The translations under genes were made by a program, and so were the position numbers. Positions 53,646-61,240 of a DNA stretch of 64,000 nucleotides are shown here, one piece after another. Numbering within the stretch: the stretch's first letter is position 1; the number at the start of each line of letters is the position of its first letter. Source of the DNA: Corallococcus silvisoli (GTDB lineage Bacteria > Myxococcota > Myxococcia > Myxococcales > Myxococcaceae); the NCBI RefSeq assembly GCF_009909145.1, contig NZ_JAAAPJ010000002.1, forward strand, positions 124,001-188,000, written 5' to 3'. Under the pieces are notes generated by a model, which saw only the letters and a list, made by a program, of their open reading frames with translations, had not been told where the DNA came from and made no database searches.

Positions 53646-55562
53646 ATGGCTGTCTCCGCGCTCGAGCTGCGCCCCCGGGGAGCGGTGGCCTTGATGGACG
53701 CGGCGCTGCGGCTGTGCGCGCGCGACGCGGGCGTTTGGGCGCTCACGTTGCCGGGCGGCGCGGCGGTGGTGGCCACGCTGCTGCACCTGCTGGACGCGGT
53801 GGACCGCGGCCGCTCCCTCACCCTGCCCGCGCTGTACGTCACGCTCGCGTGGTTCCTGCGGGGCCTGGGCCAGGGCGCGGCGTGCCACTACGTGCAGGAG
53901 GTGCTGCTGGGCACGAAGGCGGAGCCGGCCCTGGGACCGTCGCTTCGCGCGGCGCTGTCGCGGCTGCCCAGCCTGTTCATCGCGGTGGCGTACCTGGCGT
54001 TCTTCAACGTGTTCACGGTGACGCTGTCGCTGGGCATCTCGCTGTTCCTGCTCTCCGCGCAGAGCGTGGGCTACGCGGCCACGATGCAGGGACGGGGCAG
54101 TCCGCTGAAGCTCTATTCCGTGGGATTGCGGCTGCTGGGCCCGTCGCGCGGGACGGCCACGGTCGTGCGGTGGTTGATGGCCGTGCAGGTGCTGGTGTTC
54201 CTCAACCTGCACATCGGGATCAACTTCCTGCTGATCCTCGCGCGGAAGCTCGTGGGCATCGACCTGACGTTCGCGGAGCGGTTCGCCTCGCTGGACAACT
54301 CGCAGTGGCTGCTGTTCCTCGCGGCGACGACGTTCGCCCTCTTCGAGCCCCTGCGCGCGGCGACCTCCACGCTGCTGCTGGTGGACGGGCGCGTGCGGCA
54401 GGAGGGCCTGGATCTGCTGGCCGCCGCGCGGCAGCTTCCGGAGCGCGGCGCGAAGCGCGGCGCGGCTTCAGGCGCGCTGGGAACGAAGGGCATCGCCGCG
54501 GCGCTGCTGGTGGCCACGGGCCTGCTGCTCACCGGCCCCACACCGGCTGAAGCGGCACCGCGCGCGGCACCCGGACAGGGGGCCGCGTCCACGGGGCGCC
54601 AGTCGGTGCGCGCGCGTCTGGAGAAGGTCGCGCAGACGTGCGAGCTGCCAGAGCAGGTGGAGGGCACGGCGCTCAAGGACCTCGACGCGCTGAGCACGCG
54701 GGAGGACACCAAGCTGGAGCGCTTCGTCCGGCTGCTGGAGAAGCAGGCCTACGACGACGAGGACTGCGACACGGCGGCCTCGACGCTGGAGGCAGGTCTG
54801 GCGCAGGTGGCCGCCACGGCCCAGGCGCAGGCCCAGGCGGACGCCCGGGCGGCGACGGACCGGGCGCGGTCCATCCTCTCGCGGCCGGAGTTCCAGGAGC
54901 GGCCGGAGCGCGCCCCGGACGCGCCGAAGGAGGAGGACGACGCGCCCTCGGGCCCGAGCTGGTGGCGCCAGTTCATCGACAAGCTGGGTCAGTGGCTGAA
55001 GGAACTCTTCAAGCTCAAGAACCCGCCGCCCCGGCCGTCCGAGGCCTCCCTCTTCAGCGGCGGCGCGGTGGCCAATGCCCTGGTCGTGATGCTGGTGGCG
55101 CTGACGCTGGCGGTGCTGGGGATGGTGCTGGTGAGGATGCTGCGGCGCGAGCGCACGGACAAGAGCCCGGAGCTGGAGGTGAGCACCATGGACGCGGCGG
55201 CGCTCGCGGGCAATCCGGACCATGCCTTGTCCCGTCCCCCCGAGGGCTGGGCGCACCTGGCCGACGCCCTGGCCGCCCGGGGCCAATACCGCGAGGCGGT
55301 GCGCAACCTGTACCTCGCGCTCCTGTCGCGCCTGCACCGCGACGGCGCCATCCACTACGACGAGACCCTGTCCAACTGGGACTACCTGCGCGCGTTCCGC
55401 GGCCGCCCCGAGGTGAAGGCCCCCTTCCGGGAGCTGACGCGCCGCTTCGACTTCGCGTGGTACGGCAACGAACCCGTGGGCTCCACGGGCTACACGGAGT
55501 TCCGCGCCATCACCGCCCCGCTGCTCGCCGCGCCGCCCGCGCAGGAGGCCGCCGGTGCGTGA
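53646..55562 (+). CDS. multi-pass membrane protein with DUF4129 domain
   Basis: A 638-residue protein. The first 260 residues have about six membrane helices in a DUF4013-like plan. A further hydrophobic segment lies at about 277-300, then a soluble region rich in Ala/Gln/Glu coiled coil (about 370-425). A last helix lies at about 475-497, and the C-terminus (545-630) is DUF4129: YREAVRNLYLALLSRLHRDGAIHYDETLSNWDYLR. DUF4129 is commonly found with MoxR/DUF58 genes and transglutaminase-like proteins. The start overlaps nothing but lies 3 bases after the B-box stop; the next gene overlaps its stop by 8 bases. Confidence 0.82.
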   Translation: MAVSALELRPRGAVALMDAALRLCARDAGVWALTLPGGAAVVATLLHLLDAVDRGRSLTLPALYVTLAWFLRGLGQGAACHYVQEVLLGTKAEPALGPSLRAALSRLPSLFIAVAYLAFFNVFTVTLSLGISLFLLSAQSVGYAATMQGRGSPLKLYSVGLRLLGPSRGTATVVRWLMAVQVLVFLNLHIGINFLLILARKLVGIDLTFAERFASLDNSQWLLFLAATTFALFEPLRAATSTLLLVDGRVRQEGLDLLAAARQLPERGAKRGAASGALGTKGIAAALLVATGLLLTGPTPAEAAPRAAPGQGAASTGRQSVRARLEKVAQTCELPEQVEGTALKDLDALSTREDTKLERFVRLLEKQAYDDEDCDTAASTLEAGLAQVAATAQAQAQADARAATDRARSILSRPEFQERPERAPDAPKEEDDAPSGPSWWRQFIDKLGQWLKELFKLKNPPPRPSEASLFSGGAVANALVVMLVALTLAVLGMVLVRMLRRERTDKSPELEVSTMDAAALAGNPDHALSRPPEGWAHLADALAARGQYREAVRNLYLALLSRLHRDGAIHYDETLSNWDYLRAFRGRPEVKAPFRELTRRFDFAWYGNEPVGSTGYTEFRAITAPLLAAPPAQEAAGA

Positions 55563-56832
55563 CCGGTTCCCGCTGCTCGTGCTGGGCGGCCTGCTGCTCG
55601 CGGGCGTGCTCGGGGCGTTCCTGGTGCGAGGCGCCCAGCGCGGCGGCTTCGCGGATCCCCTGTCCACCTTCCGGGCGGAGCCGGACGGCGCGCGCGCGCT
55701 GTACCTGCTCGCGCAGGAGAGCGGCCTGCCGGTGGCGCGCGGCATGTCGGACCTGCGGCTCCTGTCCGGCCCGCAGACGCTGGTGCTGCTCGCCATCGAC
55801 GTGGAGGGCGCGCACGAGGCGGACCCGGACCAGACGCAGCTCGCGGCGGCTCCGGATGCGGGGCTGGCCGACGAGGTGGCGCCGCACCAGGGCTTCAATG
55901 CGCTCCGCGCCCAGCAGCTGGACGACGCGGAGGTCGAACGCGTCCTCGCCCACGTCCGCGCGGGACACTCGCTCGTGTACGTGCCCTGGGGCTCCCGAGA
56001 GAACCCGCTCCTCGACGCGCTGGGCATGACGCTGGACAAGGCGGACGCGACGCTGCCCATGCGCACGCTGGTGGCCCCGGTGCCCACCCCGTACACGCTG
56101 GGCGTCGAGCGCGTGGAGGCGAAGGTGCAGGCCTACCTCCGGCTCCCGAAGGACGCGGTCACCGTGCTCGAGGACGAGCGCATGGGACGCCCCGTGGCGG
56201 CGGTGGTCCCGGTTGGCGCCGGCCGGGTGCTGGTGATGGGCGCGCCGGAGCTCGCGATGAACCGGGCGCTCGCGCGCGCGGACAACGCCCAGTTCTGGCT
56301 GAGCGCCCTCAACGCCCTGGGCCCCGGCCCGTACGCCTTCGACGAGTTCCACCACGGCTTCACCAACGAGCGCTCCATCGTGGACTTCGCGCGCCGCTAC
56401 GGCCTGCACTTCGCCGTGGCGCAGCTGCTGCTGGGCGTCGTGCTGTGGGCGGGCGCGCTGAAGCGCTTCGGTCGTCCCCTCCCGTTGGCCGAAGCCCTTC
56501 GCGTCGGCGCCACGGACGCGCTGTTCGCCATGAGCCGCCTGTACCGCGAGGGCCAGCACCACGCCTTCGCCGCGGGGCTCATCGCGCGCGGCCTCACGCA
56601 GCAGCTGGCGCCGCTCGCGGGCCTGCCCTCTCACGCCACCGCCGCCTCCGTCGCGGAGGGCCTGCGGGCGCGGGGGCGCCAGGACCTGGCGCGGGGGCTG
56701 CTCGACGTGGCCCGCCAGTCCGACGCCGTGCGGAAGGACGCCGACCTCCAGGCCCTCGCCACCTCCGCCGCGCACGTGCGCGAGCGCATCCACCCCGCCG
56801 GCACCGGCCGGCACCGACCCGGAACCCCATGA
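55555..56832 (+). CDS. DUF4350-domain membrane protein
   Basis: A 425-residue protein with an N-terminal membrane helix (about 6-26), a DUF4350 domain (about 35-270: STFRAEPDGARALYLLAQESGLPVARG is the family opening), a second membrane helix (about 290-308) and a helical tail. The GAGRVLVMGAPELAMN segment suggests a GATase-like sandwich. The start is GTG 55555 with GGAGG 6 bases before, overlapping the DUF4129 stop; the stop overlaps the MoxR start (ATGA). It is part of a fully coupled gene string. Confidence 0.82.
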   Translation: MRDRFPLLVLGGLLLAGVLGAFLVRGAQRGGFADPLSTFRAEPDGARALYLLAQESGLPVARGMSDLRLLSGPQTLVLLAIDVEGAHEADPDQTQLAAAPDAGLADEVAPHQGFNALRAQQLDDAEVERVLAHVRAGHSLVYVPWGSRENPLLDALGMTLDKADATLPMRTLVAPVPTPYTLGVERVEAKVQAYLRLPKDAVTVLEDERMGRPVAAVVPVGAGRVLVMGAPELAMNRALARADNAQFWLSALNALGPGPYAFDEFHHGFTNERSIVDFARRYGLHFAVAQLLLGVVLWAGALKRFGRPLPLAEALRVGATDALFAMSRLYREGQHHAFAAGLIARGLTQQLAPLAGLPSHATAASVAEGLRARGRQDLARGLLDVARQSDAVRKDADLQALATSAAHVRERIHPAGTGRHRPGTP

Positions 56833-57830
56833 ACGCCCCGCCCCTCTCCCCTCCTCCCCTTTCGGACGGCGGCAACGCCGTGCGGGCCGCGAACGCCATC
56901 CGCGAGAGCGTCCTCTCCGAGGTGCGCAAGGCCGTGGTCGGGCAGGACGAACCGCTGGAGCTGATGCTCTGTGGCCTGGTCGCCGGTGGCCACATCCTGC
57001 TGGAGGGCGTGCCCGGCGTGGCCAAGACGCTGATGGCCAAGGCGCTGTCGCGCAGCGTGGGCGCGGACTTCAAGCGCATCCAGTTCACGCCGGACCTGAT
57101 GCCCGCGGACATCCTGGGCACCAGCGTCTTCGACCTGAAGTCGCAGACCTTCGTGCTGGTGCGCGGCCCCATCTTCACGGACCTGCTGTTGGCGGACGAA
57201 ATCAACCGCGCCCCGGCGAAGACGCAGTCCGCGCTGCTGGAGGCGATGCAGGAGCGCGCCGTGTCGCTGGAGGGCAAGAACCTCCAGCTGTCCCCCATGT
57301 TCACGGTGTTCGCCACGCAGAACCCGGTGGAGTCGGAGGGCACGTACCCGCTGCCCGAGGCGCAGCTCGACCGCTTCCTGCTGAAGATCGACGTGGGCTA
57401 CCCCGCGCCCGAGGAGGAGGACGCCATCCTCGAATCCGTGCATCGGGGCTTCGACGCGGGAGACCTGGCGCGCGCGGGCGTGAACGCGGCCGTGACGAAG
57501 GAGGGCCTGCTCCAGGCGCGCGCGGCGCTCAACGAAGTGAACGTGGAGCCGCCGGTCCTGGGGTACATCCGAAAGCTGGTGGCGGCGACGCGCGCCTCGC
57601 CCAACATCCGCCTGGGCGCCGGGCCGCGCGCGGGCGTGCACCTGCTGCTCGCGTCGAAAGCGCTGGCGGCGCTCCGGGGCCGGAACTTCGTCACCCCGGA
57701 TGACGTGCGCTTCCTCGCGGGCCCCGTGCTGCGCCACCGGCTGCTGCTGTCGCCGGACGCGGAGCTGGATGGAGCCACGCCCGCGGACGTGCTGCGCGAG
57801 GTGGTCCAGGCCGTCGAGGTCCCCCGGTGA
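56829..57830 (+). CDS. MoxR-family AAA+ ATPase
   Basis: A 333-residue AAA+ protein. Walker A is GVPGVAKT (60-67), Walker B LLADE (119-123), sensor 1 is ATQNPVE and the arginine finger lies in the AQLDRF segment. This is the MoxR signature set. MoxR ATPases act as chaperones that insert or activate partner proteins, often VWA or DUF58 proteins, and this one is followed immediately by a DUF58 gene (GTGA overlap). The frame continues upstream to 56445, but the ATGA overlap with DUF4350 and the protein length fix the start at 56829. Confidence 0.93.
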   Translation: MNAPPLSPPPLSDGGNAVRAANAIRESVLSEVRKAVVGQDEPLELMLCGLVAGGHILLEGVPGVAKTLMAKALSRSVGADFKRIQFTPDLMPADILGTSVFDLKSQTFVLVRGPIFTDLLLADEINRAPAKTQSALLEAMQERAVSLEGKNLQLSPMFTVFATQNPVESEGTYPLPEAQLDRFLLKIDVGYPAPEEEDAILESVHRGFDAGDLARAGVNAAVTKEGLLQARAALNEVNVEPPVLGYIRKLVAATRASPNIRLGAGPRAGVHLLLASKALAALRGRNFVTPDDVRFLAGPVLRHRLLLSPDAELDGATPADVLREVVQAVEVPR

Positions 57831-59134
57831 TTCCCTCCGAGCGCCTGTGGGGGCTCGTCGCCCTGCTCGCGCTGCCCATGGCGCTGGCGGGCTTCTTCCC
57901 GGGCCTGGGCGGCGCGGTGCTGGCGTTGGACGCGCTGGCCGTGACGCTGGCCGCGTTCGACTTCCTCCAGGCCCGCCGCGTGCGGCTGGAGGTCCAACGC
58001 ACGCTCCCGGAGCGCCTCAACGTCGGCGTCGCCAACCGGGTGGAGCTGCGGCTGGTGCACCGGGGCGGAGGCACGGTGGAGGTGCGCGTGAAGGACGACG
58101 CGCCCCCGTCCTTCGCCACCGAACCAGACGAAGCCACGCTGCGCCTCACGCCGGACAGCCAGACGCAGTGGGTGTACCGGGCCACGCCGGCGAAGCGCGG
58201 CAAGTTCAGCTTCGGCGCCGTGCACGTGCGCGTGAAGGGCCCGCTGGGGCTCGTCTCGCATGAGCGCACCTTCGCCGCCGAGCGACAGGTGTCGGTGTAC
58301 CCGGACCTCCGAGGCGCCCGCAGGCTGCTGCTGTCGGGTGCGGCGCTGGACCTGGTGAACCTGGGCCTGCGCCAGCTGCGGCGCGACGGACGGGGCAGCG
58401 AGTTCGCGCGCCTGCGCGACTACGCCCAGGGCGACAGCGTGCGTGATGTGGACTGGAAGGCCACCGCGCGCCGGGGCAGGCCGGTCACGCGCGTGCTGGA
58501 GTCGGAGCGCTCGCAGGCGCTGCTCATCTGCGTGGACGCGGGGCGGTCCATGGCCGCGCAGGTGGATGGCCTCACCAAGCTGGACCACGCGGTGAACGCG
58601 GCGCTGTTCCTCGCCTTCGTGGCCATCCGCAACGGGGACCGCGTGGGGCTGGCGCTCTTCGCGGACGGCGTGAAGGCGTACCTGCCGCCCGCGGCGGGCC
58701 GCGGCCAGTACCGCAAGCTGGTGGACACGCTCTACTCCGCGACGCCCAGCCTCACGTACGTGGACTACCTGGCGCTCTTCAAGGAGCTGAACGTGCGCCT
58801 CCACCGGCGCAGCCTGCTGTGCGTCTTCACCGACTTCCTCGACGAGGAGCAGGCCGGAACGCTGGTGGCGCCGCTGCACCGGCTGGCGCGCCGCCACGTC
58901 CCGCTGTGCCTGTCCGTGAAGGACACGGCGCTGCAGAAGCTGCTGCACACGCCGCCATCTGGCCCAGAAGAGGCGTTCCAGCACGCGGTGGCCTCGGAGC
59001 TCCTCTCGGACCGCGAAGTCCTCAAGGCCCGCGTGAGCCGGGGCGGCGTGCAGATGCTGGACGTGGCGCCGGACGAGCTGAGCCTCGCGGCGGTGAACCG
59101 CTACCTGGACATCAAGGTGCGCGGAGTCCTCTAG
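57827..59134 (+). CDS. DUF58 (VWA-like) protein partner of MoxR
   Basis: A 435-residue protein. Two membrane helices lie at about 8-50, a beta-rich region at 55-180, and the DUF58 core at about 190-300: EFARLRDYAQGDSVRDVDWKAT, then a VWA-like strand with D-A-G-R-S-M (the metal-site sequence, D-x-G-x-S) and VGLALFADGV. The metal site seems intact, in contrast to the VWA protein at 5021. GTG 57827 overlaps the MoxR stop. The GNAT gene follows 7 bases after the stop. Confidence 0.9.
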   Translation: MIPSERLWGLVALLALPMALAGFFPGLGGAVLALDALAVTLAAFDFLQARRVRLEVQRTLPERLNVGVANRVELRLVHRGGGTVEVRVKDDAPPSFATEPDEATLRLTPDSQTQWVYRATPAKRGKFSFGAVHVRVKGPLGLVSHERTFAAERQVSVYPDLRGARRLLLSGAALDLVNLGLRQLRRDGRGSEFARLRDYAQGDSVRDVDWKATARRGRPVTRVLESERSQALLICVDAGRSMAAQVDGLTKLDHAVNAALFLAFVAIRNGDRVGLALFADGVKAYLPPAAGRGQYRKLVDTLYSATPSLTYVDYLALFKELNVRLHRRSLLCVFTDFLDEEQAGTLVAPLHRLARRHVPLCLSVKDTALQKLLHTPPSGPEEAFQHAVASELLSDREVLKARVSRGGVQMLDVAPDELSLAAVNRYLDIKVRGVL

Positions 59135-59141
59135 GAGAACC

Positions 59142-59663
59142 ATGGCCATCGTGTTCCAGGCAGGCGACCTCGCCGCGGAGGCCATCCCTGACGCGGAGGC
59201 AGGGTCCATGCAGCCGCTGCTCGAGCGCTGCGAGGACTTCCTCCAGCTCACCTACGGCCGCCCGGCGCTGCCGGACCAGGCACGCGACATTCCCAGCGGA
59301 CGCCCTCCCGGGCTCGCGCCCGGCCAGGGCCATCTGTTGGCCCTGCGGACAGCGGACGGAGGACTCGCGGGCATGATTGAAGCGCTGCGCGACTACCCCG
59401 TCCCGGGAGACTGGTACCTGGGCATCCTGCTCCTCGCTCCGGAGGCGCGCGGACAGGGCCGGGGCGAAGCCGTGGTGCGCGCCTACGAAGCCCACGTGCG
59501 CGCGCATGGCGGCCGCCGGGTCAGGCTCGCGGTGTTGGAACAGAACACGCCCGCCCACCGCTTCTGGACGCGCATGGGCTACCTGCCGGAGGAGTGGATG
59601 GGGCCGAAGCAGCAGGGCCTCAAGTTCAACCGGCTCCTGCGGATGAGCCGGGAGCTGGAGTGA
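59142..59663 (+). CDS. GNAT-family N-acetyltransferase
   Basis: A 173-residue acetyltransferase. The acetyl-CoA pyrophosphate loop is RGQGRGE (near residue 105), in the order LGILLLAPEARGQGRGEAVV, and the later VLEQNTPAHRFWTRMGYLP is GNAT motif B. The substrate cannot be told. It is last in the B-box to DUF58 string, 7 bases after DUF58 with GGAGAACC before ATG, so it is likely co-expressed with it, although its link to the envelope genes is not obvious. Convergent with the pyrophosphatase gene, 4 bases apart. Confidence 0.85.
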   Translation: MAIVFQAGDLAAEAIPDAEAGSMQPLLERCEDFLQLTYGRPALPDQARDIPSGRPPGLAPGQGHLLALRTADGGLAGMIEALRDYPVPGDWYLGILLLAPEARGQGRGEAVVRAYEAHVRAHGGRRVRLAVLEQNTPAHRFWTRMGYLPEEWMGPKQQGLKFNRLLRMSRELE

Positions 59664-59667
59664 AGCG

Positions 59668-60126
59668 TCAGGCCTCGGGGCCTTCGCGAAGCCAGCCCAC
59701 GAACCGCGTGTCAGGCACGTCGCCGCGCACGCGGTGCAGGCCGCGCTTGAACAGGGCGTAGACGCGGAAGAAGCGCTCCAGGCCGGCGCGCTCCGCGGGC
59801 GTCATCGGGTGCGTCCCGCACACCACCTTCGGGTCGCCCTTCCCCGCGTCGATGAAGCCCAGCACCGCCACCACCGGCACGCTCAGGCGCATCCCCCGCG
59901 GCAGGCGCGGCCCCAGCACCACCGCGTCCAACGGGTCCCCGTCATCCGAGCGCAGGCCCGGGATGGAGCCGTAGTTGTAGGGGCATGGCACGGGCGACAC
60001 GAAGTCCACGGAGCCATCCGCGCGCCGCTTCACCATCGAGAAGCGCGGGCACTCAATCAACACCTCCGGCACTCGCGGCAACGGAGGCACGGACAGGTCG
60101 GCGATGGAACCCGGCGCGCCGCTCAT
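59668..60126 (-). CDS. inorganic pyrophosphatase-family protein
   Basis: A 152-residue family I inorganic pyrophosphatase-like protein. It has YNYGSIPG and the family signature DDGDPLDAVV, with the D-x-D-x-x-D metal ligands. E. coli PPase is about 175 residues; this one is shorter and lacks the strands before the first motif. The lysines expected after the signature are partly replaced (GPRLPRGMRL). Hydrolysis of PPi is likely but a narrower role is possible. The ATG at 60126 overlaps the stop of the SpoIIM gene (ATGA). Confidence 0.75.
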   Translation of the reverse strand: MSGAPGSIADLSVPPLPRVPEVLIECPRFSMVKRRADGSVDFVSPVPCPYNYGSIPGLRSDDGDPLDAVVLGPRLPRGMRLSVPVVAVLGFIDAGKGDPKVVCGTHPMTPAERAGLERFFRVYALFKRGLHRVRGDVPDTRFVGWLREGPEA

Positions 60127-61142
60127 CCCGCCTGCTCCGCCGCCCCACCCGCGCGCGCGCCCTTGCGCATTCCGCGCATCCAGTCCGACAGCAGGTACGC
60201 ATACACGCCCGCGCCCACGGTGAGCGCGAAGGAGATCTTGAACTCCACCGACAGCTTCGGCGGGTGGATCTGCGACACGGTGCCCTCGATGAAGCCCGCC
60301 AGCACGAACAGCACCAGCGTGCCGAAGAGCATCTTCACCGCCGTCACCGCCTCCTTGCGCAGGGCCTGTCCGCGAGTCAGGCCCCCCGGCGCCACCATGC
60401 CGCGCGCGATGACGAGCCCCGCCGCGCCCGCGATGCAGATGGCGGAGATCTCCGGGATGCCGTGCGGGAGGATCCACGCCCAGAACCATCCGGCCATCCC
60501 CTTGGCCACGTACACCTGCGCGAGCGCCCCCAGGAACAGGCCGTTGACGAACAGCATCACCGCCGTGCCCAGCCCCAGGGTGATGCCCAGCGCGAACGCC
60601 AGGAAGGCCACCTCGATGTTGTGCGTGAAGAGGAACGTCGTGAACTGGGCCTGCTCCTCCACGGACGCGTCCTTGCCCACTGCTTCGCTGGCGGCGCGCT
60701 TCACCGGGTCCAGGCTCAGGTGGTCCCCGGGCACCAGGTACTGCGCCGCGTCCGGATCCACCACCATGCCCACGTAGCCGAAGCCCATGCCCGCCAGGAG
60801 CAGCAGCACCGCCGCCGCGTACATCCGCCACTCATGGCGCAGGAGCGCCGGGAAGCCGCGCGCCACGAACGCCCACACGTCCGCGAGCCGGGGCCGCGTG
60901 CCCGGGTAGGTCAACGCGTAGGCCCGGCCCACCAGGTCGTTGAGGTACGCGCTCACCTCCGCGGAGCCGCTCCGCGCGCGCACCCACAGCAGGTCACTGG
61001 AGACGGAGCGGTACAGCCGCCCCAGTGAGCGCGCCTCGTCCAGGCTCAGCTTGCGCAGGCCCTTGCCCTCGGACTTGTCCAGGAGCGACTCCAGCTGCTG
61101 CCAGCGCGGGCGCCGCGTCTCGATGAACTCCGCCATCTCCAT
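60123..61142 (-). CDS. SpoIIM-family membrane protein
   Basis: A 339-residue protein, mostly membrane. The N-terminal 100 residues are helical and charged (ETRRPRWQQLESLLDK), followed by about five or six membrane helices in the order of the stage II sporulation protein M family: NIEVAFLAFALGITLGLGTAVML and WAWILPHGIPEISAICIAGAAGL are its signatures. In other phyla this family is found with RDD, DUF4129 and MoxR/DUF58 genes. Here those genes lie on the opposite strand, 1-6 kb away. I use ATG 61142. It is translationally coupled to the pyrophosphatase-family gene. Confidence 0.85.
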   Translation of the reverse strand: MEMAEFIETRRPRWQQLESLLDKSEGKGLRKLSLDEARSLGRLYRSVSSDLLWVRARSGSAEVSAYLNDLVGRAYALTYPGTRPRLADVWAFVARGFPALLRHEWRMYAAAVLLLLAGMGFGYVGMVVDPDAAQYLVPGDHLSLDPVKRAASEAVGKDASVEEQAQFTTFLFTHNIEVAFLAFALGITLGLGTAVMLFVNGLFLGALAQVYVAKGMAGWFWAWILPHGIPEISAICIAGAAGLVIARGMVAPGGLTRGQALRKEAVTAVKMLFGTLVLFVLAGFIEGTVSQIHPPKLSVEFKISFALTVGAGVYAYLLSDWMRGMRKGARAGGAAEQAG

Positions 61143-61168
61143 GGGGGCCACTCTACCCGAGCCTGGAA

Positions 61169-61182
61169 ACGGCGAAGCGCCG
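61169..61182 (-). terminator. hairpin after the 5'-nucleotidase-family gene
   Basis: On the minus strand a CGGCG-CTT-CGCCG hairpin (61170-61182) is followed by TTTCC, about 60 bases past the stop of the gene at 61241. It also lies about 30 bases before the SpoIIM start. The stem is short, but the position is right. Confidence 0.4.
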
Positions 61183-61240
61183 GCCGCCGTCCCCGCGAAG
61201 GGAAGGCGCCGGCGCCCCGGTGCTCCGGACAGGCCGCCTG

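Noticed and set aside
56445..56828. A 128-residue N-terminal extension of the MoxR ATPase
   Set aside because: It lies in the DUF4350 gene in another frame; the ATGA overlap and MoxR length support 56829.
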